The notes under the pieces: model-generated
Seen by the model: the letters and a program-made list of their open reading frames with translations, nothing else
Told to the model about the DNA's origin: nothing
Database searches by the model: none
In this document: in pieces, positions 48,464-60,700 of the stretch
Position numbering within the stretch: the stretch's first letter is position 1
How the letters are laid out: each line of letters opens with the position of its first letter
DNA from: Oenanthe sinensis
Lineage: Eukaryota; Streptophyta; Magnoliopsida; Apiales; Apiaceae
Direction of reading: 5' to 3'
NCBI GenBank assembly: GCA_028671895.1
Contig: CM053810.1
Location: forward strand, 61,691,501-61,755,500
DNA length: 64,000 bases
Translations under genes and position numbers: made by a program

Positions 48464-51400
48464 ACCCAACCCCCTTTTTAATCTTATTCTATTTATTTAT
48501 GTATGTTTTGTTTATTCCCTAAACTTATATGGACTGGACTCAACCATGCAACTTAATCGGCCCAAACCCATCTACCGGTTTCTAATGTACTTAAAAATAT
48601 TAGTAAAAATTTAGAAATATGGTAAGAAAATGTTAATCGGAACTATAATCGGCCCAAACCCATTTACCGGTTTTCAAAGAATAAAAAAATATTATTCTAT
48701 GGGTTGAGAGTACCTCAGTGGTAGAGTTATTATTTGTCGTTCTTTAAAGTTAAATGAAATTCAATAAGTAAAGGAGCAAAGATGTTTTTCAAAATTGTTA
48801 AATCAAGAGCAATGTTTTTTATTTCGGGAGATAGTACGTATTCTAAAAAAATTGTCTTTCATTCTAGCATCTACAAAATATGAACTAATATAATTTAGTA
48901 TATTTTAATAAATAAATACAAAATAAACTCGTAACAATTTTTTGGAAAAAAAGAAAAAGAAAAGAAAAGAGAACCACCTTAAATTATGTTTAGTTATATA
49001 TTCTCTTAAACTTCATATTATAATTTGATCACATAATATATTTCAACTTTTATAATATAATTACGAATAAAAATTCAGCAAATCTCTAGGACTTTGCAGA
49101 CCCCAATTACAAGCTAGTGGCTTTCATTTTCTCTAAATCTGAATTTTTCTCAAACGATGGTAACTCGTGGAGTTTGTAACTTCAACTTATTAGTCATGAA
49201 GTTGAAATGTATTCACTCTTTTATTTATAAAATAAATAAGATTAACTAAAAAAAGAATAAAAATTCAAACATATACACTTGCCTCTCACAAAAATTTGAA
49301 ATTTCAGTCTCTTACAATTAATATAATCAACAAAAAAAATTCAACTTTACACTTACATTTTACAAAAAAAAAAAAAAAGTTTTAACCCTTAGAATGAAGC
49401 ACATGGGTGTGGACTTGTGGTGATAAACTAATTAAATTTTTGAATTTCGATATCGAATGATGAAGGTGAGCCAGTTGTTTAATTTGAGAATTATGGGAAG
49501 GATGATAGAGTTCTGACAGATAGAGAGAATGCAAAAATGAATAAGAGGACCACATATATTTTTGTAATTACGGAAAGGCTAGTATAATTGTAGTAATCTT
49601 CATAATGTTTTGGGTTGGAATGTGGTCCTCAATTGCATTCCCTTTCCAACTTATTTTCCCTTTATACGTTTTTTCGCATGCTTTAATTTATTTTCTTATG
49701 AAAAAGTTAAACCCTAAAGTTTCTCGTTACTTCGATTCCGTTTCGTTTAACTCACATTGCTATCACAACCTGTTAGTGTTGATGTGTCTTCAATATCAAC
49801 CAGTATAATAATAATGTGTAAATTTTTCAATTTCGAACTGTAAGGATTGTGTTTGTGTACGTAGCTTATCATTTGTACGATTCTTGTATGCCACTTTTTC
49901 CAAAAATGTAGTATTTGTGGTCAACCTTTGCAATGAGATATTAATTTTTACACCTACTTTTTTTCTTGTTCGACATCGACCTAATTTGAGTGCCAATGAA
50001 ATCGAATATACAAATTCATAAAATTATAAGAGGAAAAGTAATAGTGTTCGCTAAACTTGCTTAATTAATACTATACCTCATCAAATATGAAACAAAACCC
50101 TCATTTAAGACATATAATAATAATCATATATGGTCAAAACGACATCAACGATAATAAAACATAACATATGATAATAAAATCATTTAAAAAATGTCAGATT
50201 TGAAAACAGAACTGAAGAATATGAAATATATCTAAAAGATATGAAGAAAATTTGGAGATTTAAATGGTTAAAATTTTCAAAATACTTAATTTTCTAAATC
50301 TCTTTTCAATTGTTATAACATATTGTGCTTTATGTGTATATTAAAATAAAAACGTGTCTTAGTGGTATACTTGTGTGTAGGTTTAAATATTTATGTTTGT
50401 GCAGATTTTATGAGTCTTTTTAATGTATAGTTTTTTTTTTGTATCTGATGTTATTTTTTGCACTAAAGATAATAGGGAGTACCATTTTATAAAAAAGGTA
50501 GGTAGTTAACTCTTTCGAATGGTATTTTTAATTAGTTTTAATCGTATTAATTACAATTTTAAATGACCGGTTGTGTTGTTAAATGTTATTAACTCGTTAG
50601 TGAATTTAAACATTTATTTAATTTTGTGCCATGAATTTTATGATTCATTAGAGGCCATTTATGATGGCTTTTTGTGTCTTTTTGAGGTAATCGTTTCAAT
50701 TTATTGGCTAATATGTTCCATATATGAATTTGATTTTAGTTATTTTATTATTATTATTTAAATGTAATCATAACGGCTCTTTTTTATTTTTAATATTTTT
50801 AATTTATATTTTATACCTACATTTCTATTAATATCTTATTACCGTATATAGTATTTATTATTAAATAATATGTTATATTATAAACTCTTTTTTTGTTTTA
50901 TTTCAATCTTATGTCTTTTGTTATTTTTTATTATTTGCAGGATGTTCGGACGTGATGTTCTATAAGGTTGTTTTCTTCTTGACATTAAAGATCTATTATC
51001 TAAATTTTTTCGGTAATCTTTACATGTCCAATAGTTAGATAATAATATTTTTTATATGAAAAGAACTTCTATCGATTATTGTATTATGATACAATTCATA
51101 TACTAATAGGTATATCTTTGTAAAAAAAATACTACATCCTCAAATTGTATGGGTCTCTCCGTAATTTCCACTTGCTTCGTGCGTATTTGCACTTGAAACT
51201 TGTTGAATTTAAAAGTTGAAATTAAAAAATATTTTTTCCTCCATTAGCAACTACCACCAAAACGGACAAGAAGTTGATCAGTACGATCGACTAGGATCTA
51301 AAAAGCATGCAGGCTTCTTACCGAAAGAGCACAACTTGCAATTACCACCAATGTGCATGGTCAACACTCCAATTATCATCATGACTGTGTCTAATTTCTT

Positions 51401-51572
51401 TGCAGAAAATTTTGGAACAGTGCAACAAAAATCAACTTCAACCAAATAGTCATCGTTAGATTTTTGTTCTTTTAGAATTCTTAAACACATTTTCTCACAT
51501 CCAAAAACCATTTCTGGAACAATATTACAAGTTAAAGATATTGTTTTTTAGATATGCCAAGATATTATTATA
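48464..51572. other. Intergenic DNA upstream of RPS9
   Basis: AT-rich DNA with homopolymer runs (for example a poly-A at about 49362-49378). Small open frames exist but none looks like a gene. Near 48702-48740 a tRNA A-box-like CTCAGTGGTAGAG occurs without the rest of a tRNA. Confidence 0.5.
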
Positions 51573-51745
51573 TGTTAGGTGGTATCAACTCAGATCCCAC
51601 ATTCAGAAGTTAAGAAATAATTTCATATATAAAATAGTCAGTTGATTCTGTTATTATATTATTATTATGAGTTGTTTTGGGATATATCTAAACTGAGCAC
51701 AAAATAGACAATATCACATTATATTATGGAGTTAAGACTTGCTTA
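51573..51745 (+). mobile_element. Short LTR-like fragment
   Basis: TGTTAGGTGGTATCAACTCA, then CCCACATTC and GACAATATCACATTATATTA parallel the fragment at 21226-21405. Ends are uncertain. Confidence 0.35.
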
Positions 51746-51878
51746 CGTCCCATCTATGACTTTTTTTTATAGCTAAATTAGTTTATATTTTATAAAACGA
51801 AATAAGGGTTAGCCCCGAAGTAGCTGCCCCGACTCCACCGGGGAGTAAAGGTCATAGTATAAAGCTTGATAGGGCATA

Positions 51879-52412
51879 GCCCTAAGTAGGGCTGAGTATT
51901 TGGTCGGTTCGGTCCAGAATCGGACCAAACCGAATAGACCGAGAACCGAATTGTCATTATTTTTTGAACCGAACTGAAATTTTATTATTGACCGGACCGA
52001 ACCAAATTATTTCGGTCCGTTTAGTTTAGTCCATATTTTTTTAAAAAAATTGAAAATTAAATAAGGTGAATTTTTAAGAAACATGAATAGAAATATATAA
52101 ATAAAATAAGGAGATTCATATTTAGGCCAAATAATAAATCAATAATGTAATGATTAATGCAAAAATGCATTTATCGAATATATATTATATAAATATATAT
52201 TTAAAAATATATATTATATATATAATTCGGTCTATTCGGTCCGGACCGAATTTTTTAATTAAGGACCGGACTGAAATGAACTTTGATTCGGTCCGAGCTG
52301 AAAATCCGAATAGACCAAAATTTCAAAAAAAATATAACTGAACTGAATCAAAATTACACTACTCGGTTCATTTTTTCGGTTGTGATTCAGTTTTTCTCAG
52401 TCTATTCCTAAG
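51879..52412. mobile_element. hAT-type MITE with TTCGGTCC-rich ends, copy 3
   Basis: Element 51887-52404 begins TAGGGCTGAGTATTTGG, matching the termini of copy 1; the right end in reverse complement begins TAGACTGAGA. Flanks GCCCTAAG and TTCCTAAG agree at 6 of 8 bases. The arms carry TTCGGTCCGGACCGAA palindromes, as in copy 1. Confidence 0.7.
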
Positions 52413-52455
52413 TTCTTAGGAAACAGAGATATGGAAACAATATCTACCAACAACA

Positions 52456-53103
52456 CTAATTGTTGCCAACGGAATAGCGAAACAAATCCATATTTTGATC
52501 CTGCAACATGGAGTCTTCATTGGAGTCTTCATTGGCGTTGTGCTTGACATCGGTTGCACTATCTCCAGCCATGTCACATGCAATCATCATACCTAGTTTT
52601 GCACCATATGTAGCAGCTACATCATTTGACCCAGCAGCCAAGTTTATTGGGGCTGCATTCTTGTTGACATCTAAGACCAAATAAACCTTCAAATCTCTCT
52701 CATCATATATTGCACCCTCCTTTGCATTTTCTGCATCATTCTTGTTGGTTGTTGCATCAGCTCCAGCCACAACACCAGCTTCTTGCATAAGACTTTCATC
52801 AACCTGATCTTCTAGGCCCGCCTCAATCAATGCTACATGTGTGCACAACACTTGAACCTGCTTCGAGTCCTGAGTCATCTCATTAAATTGCCTGCAAAGA
52901 GTAAAATTATTATTTTGAGACATACAGAGACTCAAACCCTTATCTTCCGTTACCATTGCATCTTACTTAGTTTGAAATGAGCTTGAGGCAGAGAACTCAT
53001 CTTTATAATCACTAGATACATGTTCCTGATCAATTGAGACCGACAACAGGGGTCTCCTTTTCAGGGGGATCAAATCATGAATGTGAGGGCAAGTATATCC
53101 AAC
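52456..53103 (-). pseudogene. Unrecognised spliced gene fragment (3' part)
   Basis: A minus-strand frame runs from about 53103 (KYVGYTCPHIHDLIPLKRRP) to a donor at 52967 (AA/GTAAG). It resumes at 52891 after a TTTACTCTTTGCAG acceptor and stays open to TAA at 52456. The 75-nt intron is in the normal plant size range and joins the frame exactly (SSFQTK/QFNEMTQDSKQ). The 3' exon encodes 145 residues that are acidic and Asn/Asp/Ala-rich, with no known domain. The 5' side is cut off at a T-rich tract with no acceptor or start, so the gene is either truncated or continues in a way I cannot read. A hAT MITE adjoins its 3' end. It could also be transposon-captured gene sequence. Confidence 0.45.
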
Positions 53104-56100
53104 ATATTTAAAAAAAAAAAAAAACAGTGAATGCATCACTGTGGATGAACCATTGCTATGTAGTAATCTGAGTTAATTTTACAATCTTAACTATAAAAAA
53201 CATATCCGAGTTCTAAAACAATCGATATTGATATATTTGCTAATAAATTTCTACTCAATCGTTAGAACTAGCCACTATTGATTTTTGAAATTAAGTCGCG
53301 ACTAAACAAATATTATTAATTTTTAAAGTCACTCGAGTTTCAATTTTAGATTGCCACTCTTTGATCACCTCGCTGATTATAAATTACTGTACAGTATATT
53401 AAAATAATTTCGGAAAGAAATTTCGATTTCTTGCGTGTACCATCCTTAAATAGAAATTATCGATTCAAGCTTCCTTTGCTATGAGTACCCAAGCTAAGCC
53501 ATAGTTGTAAGTTATAAGCCCCCTTCCCCTTTAGAAAGAGATGCAACTCCTATTTTGATTAAGCCATAAGCTTATGATATGAGGTGGATTAGGTAAGGTG
53601 TGTTTCAATTTGTACATCAAGTTTGGCGCACTCTTAATGTCTAAATTATTATTGTACCTCTCATGTTCCTTACACATGGTCTTGTTTCGCTTTATTTAGT
53701 CGCTTTTCCCTTTATTACTACAACAAGTACTGTCACCAAATTACAAATATTATTTCTCCTTAAGCACGGGATTAAGAAACCTAACATCTTGATTGTTTAA
53801 AATTGAGCATCTAAATCACACACAACTAATGCTTAAATGGTGAGTAATGAGAGCAAGCAAGTTGACAAGAGTTGAAAGTTGAAACATATATCGTTGGTTG
53901 TTACACTCTTGATCTCGTAATGATGTGGTTATGACAGCTAAGAGTTTGTACATAAATTAATTATTGTTGTTATTGATGATAGTTGTATTTGAGGGCAAAA
54001 GCTGTCGTAAATAAGCAACAAAAGCCAGCATATACCCACTCTCTGGTTATGGAAGGACCCTGTGACCCATACTTAGGTGGTTGAGAGGCTTGAGGTTGAC
54101 TAATATACGGATATTGTTGTATCTTATCCTTGTTATTATTGTAATATTATGTATTAGTACAATTTACACATCCAAATTAATTTGCGTGATGGAAATTTAT
54201 TCTGAAAAATCTACTATATTATTTTTCGGATGAACAACTTGATTAATGTGAGAGACTCGTCCGAGCGAATAAATCATTATCTGCATGCTTAATTTAATTC
54301 GAAATCAGTATTATTTTTATTTTACCCAGTGTTATGCTCTTTGCAATGTCGTATTTGTTCCCGATTCTCCGTTAACAATGCATTCCTAAAAGTTTAGGAC
54401 ATGATGATCAAACTATAGTATCATATATTAGAAACAAATTTTATTATATTAGAAAATTTATGCCTGATGTCACTTCTTTAGCGTTAACAAGTCCACGTAC
54501 AAATTTTTAGTGGTATTTTAAATTAAAATAATTTAAACGATATTATTAAATAAAAATATTAAAATTTTGATACTGTTTTAATCGATTGGTATTTGGGTTG
54601 CTCGAGTTAATTGATTGATTTCTGGGTTTAATTTGACAGCATTAGTTTTAAGATTAAAAAAATTATAAATAAAATATATAAAATTATAAAAGCACAGATG
54701 ATATAATTCTCTGTTTGAAAATTTGAGTTTTGTCAAATATCATAACTGCATAATCAGAATAATTTTAGTTTTAATTGAGATTAAAAAATTCAAATATAAT
54801 ATAAATTTGATAATTTAAAATAATAATATAATTCATATTATTTTAAATCCATCATTTAAAATAAATTATAGGTCCACAAAGACAATCTAAATGGAAATTA
54901 TATAAACATATTTTTATACAGAATATTAAATAAAATAAAATTTATTATTAAAAGAATAAAATTTAAATAAAAATACAAGCTAAGCTTAACCCAACAAATT
55001 TTATTTTATCATAAAGCAAGCTTTTAGAATAGAAACAAACAAACAAACAAATTTTAATAATAATATAACGTGTAATGCCGAAACAAAACCAAACAAACTA
55101 CTGACTTCACCCATGACCTAAAATATAAACAACCTACACAACAATATGATATACAGAGAAGAAAACAAGTTCTTCGTCACGATCCATCATAATTTTCGCA
55201 TTTCAAAGTTCTCGGGATCGAATTATTTTCTTCCGGTTTCAATTTATTATTCATAACTCTCGCAAGAAAGAAATAAATTTCACTTTACCTTCTCTGTTAA
55301 AAATATCCCCCACATATCTAAATTTTGTTGGTGTAAATATGTAAAGATTCGGTAAATATATAAAAAATATTATATATATTATAAGGAAACAAATTATGCT
55401 ACTAAATTTTTTCAGTTAAAATCAGTCCTCTTAAATCTAGAGATTTGAGAATCACAAGATTAACATGCGAAATTTAATAAATTGGTATGTATGTTTGCTA
55501 ATTTTTGAATTGAAATAGCACCAAACAGTAAGATATACATACTAGAAGACTGAAGTCATGGGTGTGTCCGGACCCAACAATCAGTAGATGGATAATAAAT
55601 GAGATCGTCACAGTCTTGGTACTACTATTCATTAGTGAATTCAAATTGGATGAATTAATTGAGAATTTACACGCTTTCTACCCCCAAGGTCCCCCCCACT
55701 CCCCCACATCAACCGATAATAAAGCAATACAACTAATCACTACGCTTTGTAATGCTAAACACTACTTATACACCATAATTAGATGATAAACCATGAGTCT
55801 GGACACATCCGTTATAATTGTGATAACCCACTTGCTAATAAAAGGAAAGGATAAAATAAAGACGTTACGATTGTCCAAACACAACACTGTCCATCCATTC
55901 CATTTTTTATACGGTTCAATCAAGGAGTAGATTATAGATACACTACGCACATTTTATATACTAGTACTAACATTGGGTATCAAAACGTAATGCCTTTTTA
56001 TCCTTTCACCCACAACCCAAGAGATTGACATAGGACAAATTAAAGTAGATACTAGTCCTACACTCCTAAAATTAATTACTAATACTAAGTGTGTGTTTTT

Positions 56101-56714
56101 TAATTTTTATAAAAGCAAGTGCACATATTAAAAGGATGCATTAAAAATATACATATATACATGCGCGCAGCAGCTAGTCTGAATGAATATAAACCAACTG
56201 CTCAAGGTAATGGTAACCCACTTTCTGCTTCTTGGTTTCAGACAGGAATTAAACATCACCATATTATCATCTGCTAGGGAACACCTTTCTGATTTTAGAA
56301 CCCTCCCTTCACATGCACCACCACCCACCACATTACCACTGTTCACCGCTTATTATCACTAGCAAGTACTATTTCATTGCAACTTGTAGTTTATTCATCG
56401 ATCAAAATTAGGATCCTCAGTCAAATAATAACATAAAATTTGGGAAGGGTGAGTATGTGCGTAGATGTGATATGTGTAAGTATGCGGGGGCAGATACTGA
56501 GTAACGAACATTTTGGCATTGATTAAATCTCTTGAACACTTGATTATCCCTAATCATAATCGTAGATAAAATTAACAAGATCGGATATGTAAACTAATGA
56601 AAATATTATAACTATTGCTGCAGCCTTTTGAAGACACTAACTAATACAGCAAGGAAGAAATCAACAAAGTACTGTAACATTTATTACAACTAATGATGAT
56701 TAGAGAAAGATTAA
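53104..56714. other. Intergenic DNA
   Basis: AT-rich, with no recognisable gene, RNA or bounded transposon. The last 350 bp are probably the 3' UTR of the zinc-finger homeodomain gene. A poly-A tract lies at 53107-53124. Confidence 0.5.
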
Positions 56715-57674
56715 TTAAGAAGAAGAGGATGAAACATTGCCATTAGCACCGACATTAACACCACCACCAAGTGGACTACCAGTGCTATCACTGTGCTGAA
56801 TATTGTTAAGCTGCTCCTGCTGCACCCGATTCCCACCGTCTCCATTATTGCTAACATTGTAATTAGCGTTGCCATTAACGTTGTTATTAATAATATTACT
56901 ATTATTATTGTCTTTTTTTCCCAGAGTACTTTTGTTGTTATGCATCCACACTTTTAAAACACTTGTATCCACTCCAATTTCACTGCAGAAATTTAGTATA
57001 TCTTGTTCATCTCTCTTCTGGATCTTCCACCCGACCCGTTCAGCAAACCCGAACATCTTCTCCTTCTGTTGCTGACTGAACTTTGTTCTAAATCTCTTTC
57101 TGCCACTTGGGTGAGCTCTGATATGTGCTATGGGTGCACTGTGGTGGTTGTTTTGTGGGGCCATCAAGCCATCACTTAGAGCTAGAAGCATGTGTGGCGC
57201 GGAAGGTGGGTAAGAAGATGAGATGGGTGGCGGGGACATTGAGCTTGGACTCTCCGGCAGTGGCGGTGGCGGTGGTGGACGGTGGCGGTGATGTGGTTGG
57301 TACTCGATGAAAGTGTTTTTGGGTGTCGATGAATCTTCCGGGTCACGGCGGTGGAAGTTGCGGTGACAGCCACAAGCTGCGCATTTGAGTGAAGTGGGGT
57401 CGGTTGGGGTAGCGGAAGGTGATGGCATGAACTCGCCGCATCCATCTAATGCGTGACCACCTAAGGTGGCCGCGTGGTTCTTGAGACATTCTCTGTAGTT
57501 AACCACAACAGGAATGTTCGGCTTGGGGTTGGTATGTTTAATTAAGGCTCCGCCGTTTGAAAAAGAGACGGGTTTAGAGAGGTGGATCTTGGGAGGGGAG
57601 ATATCAAAGTCAGATTCATGGGTTGTTTTGATGGTTAAGTTGTTGGGGGTTGTGTTAGTGTTTGTTATTTCCAT
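56715..57674 (-). CDS. ZHD: Zinc-finger homeodomain transcription factor
   Basis: Single exon, 319 residues, as is typical of plant ZF-HD genes. The zinc-finger dimerisation domain is at about 59-112: YRECLKNHAATLGGHALDGC, EFMPSPSA, then LKCAACGCHRNFHRR. A Pro/His-rich linker follows (HHRHRPPPPPPLPESPSS). The homeodomain is at about 196-257: RKRFRTKFSQQQKEKMFGFA, ERVGWKIQKRDEQDILNFCS, with recognition helix VLKVWMHNNKSTLGKK. The C-terminus is an Asn/Gly-rich low-complexity tail ending in a Ser run. These factors dimerise through the finger and regulate floral and leaf development and stress genes. The leader contains an overlapping uORF. Confidence 0.95.
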   Translation of the reverse strand: MEITNTNTTPNNLTIKTTHESDFDISPPKIHLSKPVSFSNGGALIKHTNPKPNIPVVVNYRECLKNHAATLGGHALDGCGEFMPSPSATPTDPTSLKCAACGCHRNFHRRDPEDSSTPKNTFIEYQPHHRHRPPPPPPLPESPSSMSPPPISSSYPPSAPHMLLALSDGLMAPQNNHHSAPIAHIRAHPSGRKRFRTKFSQQQKEKMFGFAERVGWKIQKRDEQDILNFCSEIGVDTSVLKVWMHNNKSTLGKKDNNNSNIINNNVNGNANYNVSNNGDGGNRVQQEQLNNIQHSDSTGSPLGGGVNVGANGNVSSSSS

Positions 57675-57696
57675 TGTTCAGAGATGAAACAAACAT
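57655..57696 (-). CDS. Overlapping upstream ORF at the ZHD start
   Basis: ATG at 57696-57694, 22 nt upstream of the main ATG and out of frame, reads 13 codons (MFVSSLNNGNNKH) and stops at TAA 57657-57655, past the main start. An overlapping uORF normally represses the main frame. It counts only if the transcript starts upstream of it. Confidence 0.35.
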   Translation of the reverse strand: MFVSSLNNGNNKH

Positions 57697-57697
57697 G

Positions 57698-57715
57698 TAC
57701 TACTACTACTACTAC
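57698..57715. repeat. (TAC)n microsatellite in ZHD leader
   Basis: Six TAC units immediately upstream of the uORF start. Confidence 0.8.
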
Positions 57716-60700
57716 AACAACAAGTGTTGATTGTGCAAGTAGCGGCTTAGGTTGGGCTGGGCTGGGTTGTTTAAGGTTAAGGTTTGAAAAGTAGATTTGG
57801 GGGTGGGGATTAGGGTTTGGAAAGGAATATGAAGGGATGTTTATCCATGAAGAAGGAGGTTAGGTTGATGAGGTTAGAGAGAGGGAGAGAGAATATATCA
57901 TAGGTGATTTAGTAGTGTGTGTTGGTTATGGTTGACGATGAGATGGAGTGTGTAGATAATAAAGTTTCTCTCTGCTTTCTGACGCTGCCTCCTTTCTTAA
58001 CCCACCCTCTATTATTCATTTATTTCCCCAACCCGGATTCTATACATACATTTATTTTTATAAAAATTAATCCAATTAGTGCTACAAAGAAAATCATTTT
58101 CTCATATATAAAAATAAAATGATAAGATCTCTTTTTCAAATATATTTTTTATTATAATACTTCATTAATAAATTCATCCATTAATAATTTGAAAAATAAT
58201 TTTCAATAAAAAAGATTTATTTAGTAATTTTCCTTCTCCATTTTCTTATCTAGAAATTTTATAGCCATTTATAATTTTTCTTTTCACCATAATCTTCTCA
58301 ACATAAAATATGTAAGATAAATTATATTAAAATTTTATAAGGTCGATGTCATCTTCGATAAACTTTCAATATTCGGATAATACCTTTGTATTTCTGAGTA
58401 ATTAGCGAAAATTATATGACTGTGAAGAGATGATGTGTATATAAAAAAGAAGAAGCTAATTTCAATTCAAACAAATTGAATTGATGAAAAACAAGTTGGA
58501 ATATGTATGCGACGAAACTGGACCTGCAACATAAATAAGGTACCTGGTTTAAATTTGACTCACTGAGCGGATTCAACTACGAGTTGTCGGGCTAGGCTAG
58601 TTGGGGTGCAAGTGCATTAAATTTGGGACCATTTATTATTGATTCGCCTAAACGGGCAAATCTACCTCTAGCTCGTAGCTAGGTTTTACACCAATTTAGA
58701 TTACAGGTTCGATTATTTCCTCATCTCTAAACATATGCTCTACTGTATATTGTTTCTCCCCCCTTTGTTCACTCTTTAGTCCTTTATTTATTATTACTAT
58801 TAACTCGCTTTATATACTGCAAAAGTATCACATTAGTCTCGTCTTCCAACTTTGTGTATTTTTTTAAATTTCAAAACTTCAATTTCTGTATAATTTTTGC
58901 CCCAAAATAGAATATAACAATCTTTTTATACACAACCAGGGCCGGATACCTCCTAAATTTTTTCTTCTACAAAATGTCATTATTAAATTTTTTATAAAAA
59001 TATACTGTATTACTTTTCTAAGCAGTGAGCACTGATCACTATATGGCATATGCACATAAATACGTGTGTATATATACATAGATCGAAAAATGCTGGAAGA
59101 ATCACTCCCCCTGGGCAGTGGATTAAAGTGTATCACAGGTGAAGAGTCACATCCATAATTCATTTCATTTGTATATTGTAGTAATTTTTCTTATATTCTT
59201 GAGTTTTAACTTTAAAAAATATTAACTACAGTACCTCATGGATTGTTATTTCAGTTAAATCTCACACTCATTAGTCATATCTTCTGAACCTGTATATTTG
59301 TATTATTGGAGTAAGTTTTACGCTAGTGAAAAACAGTGTAGGACATGCAGCAGCAGAAGCAGGCATGGTACATTACTGTAGTATTACATCTGTTTGTCAA
59401 AGTTTTCACGGTGCCCAGATGACATGTTTTAACACCATAATCGTCATTTCATGAATGGCCCCACGTCAAGCACTTTTGTCGACATTACTCTAACACCGTT
59501 AAAAAGAACCGTGTTTGGTTATAATATATTTATTTATTTATGAGATGGTGATGATAATACATACACTCGGCCTCGGCCGATACCAGTACAGCTTTTTGCT
59601 GGAGTTTAGTGCATGCCAAACCTCTACTTGGCCATTTAATAATCGGGCTTTAACTTTTTGTTAAAGTGCCATGTATATTTGTAACCGTACTTGCATAATG
59701 CTATGCCTTCCATGACCTCAGTGTTTGAAAGTTTTGGCTGCACTGAATTTTTTGACTACTAAAAAATCGATTTCTTTTATATGGGTAGCATATATGAAGT
59801 CAGCTATCCAAACATGTACCAGACCACTACAGTATGTTGTTATTCGTTGATTATTGTGCAACTCTTCATTATCTACTTGACAAAATAGTTTGGGGGTACA
59901 TCGCCTACGATGTACTGTATGAAAGTGTTAAATTATAAATTTATAACCGCAGAATAATTTAAAATGAAAATCGAAAATTCATTCTATAAATATCAAATTT
60001 ACATCAAATCAATGTTCGTAGTACAATTAAATCTCAAAAAATAAAAAATTAAGCTATATCATTATTTCAAATGATTTATTTATTAAGATTAAAACTGCAT
60101 TCATTTATTATGTTAAAAATTTATCCTAATTATTCATTTATCAGACATTTATTTACCAATTATTATATTCTATCAGCAAGCAGTGTCAACATGTACTCTC
60201 AGCCTGCCCGGCTTATTCTTAAAAAGTTATTCTCAGTTTAAACTAGTTTCATTACTTATAAATAAAAATTATTTTTGACTTGTAAGTTACTTTTTAATCT
60301 GAATAAATTTATTATTAATATATAAACGTTGTCATATAATATTCATTTTTTATACTTAGCAAAAACAATATTCGTTTTTTATGAAGTTAAATTATTAAAT
60401 TAAAACAAACAATTAAAAAAAGTAGATATTTTATACTTTTCACAATTTATAAATTATTTATCAAATAAACAAAAATTACCTAGGTTCTCCACCCACAGTG
60501 CTAGATGTGGTATTTTTTTAAATAAAGGCATATGTGGTATCATAATTTGGAGAAAAATGAATCTAAATATCATAATTCAGAAAAATAGTTCTTTTTATCG
60601 TTCAAAAGTGCAACTTAAATTTGTATTTTTAAAAAATATAATTTTAAAATACATTTTCATTAAAAAAATATTGAAAATGTAATATTAAGTTGTGTTATTG

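Noticed and set aside
48702..48745. A-box-like CTCAGTGGTAGAG suggesting a tRNA or SINE head
   Set aside because: No T-arm or closing stem downstream; too short to call a SINE.
59560..59585. CGGCCTCGGCCG-like GC-rich palindrome
   Set aside because: The reverse complement does not match; it is not a true palindrome.
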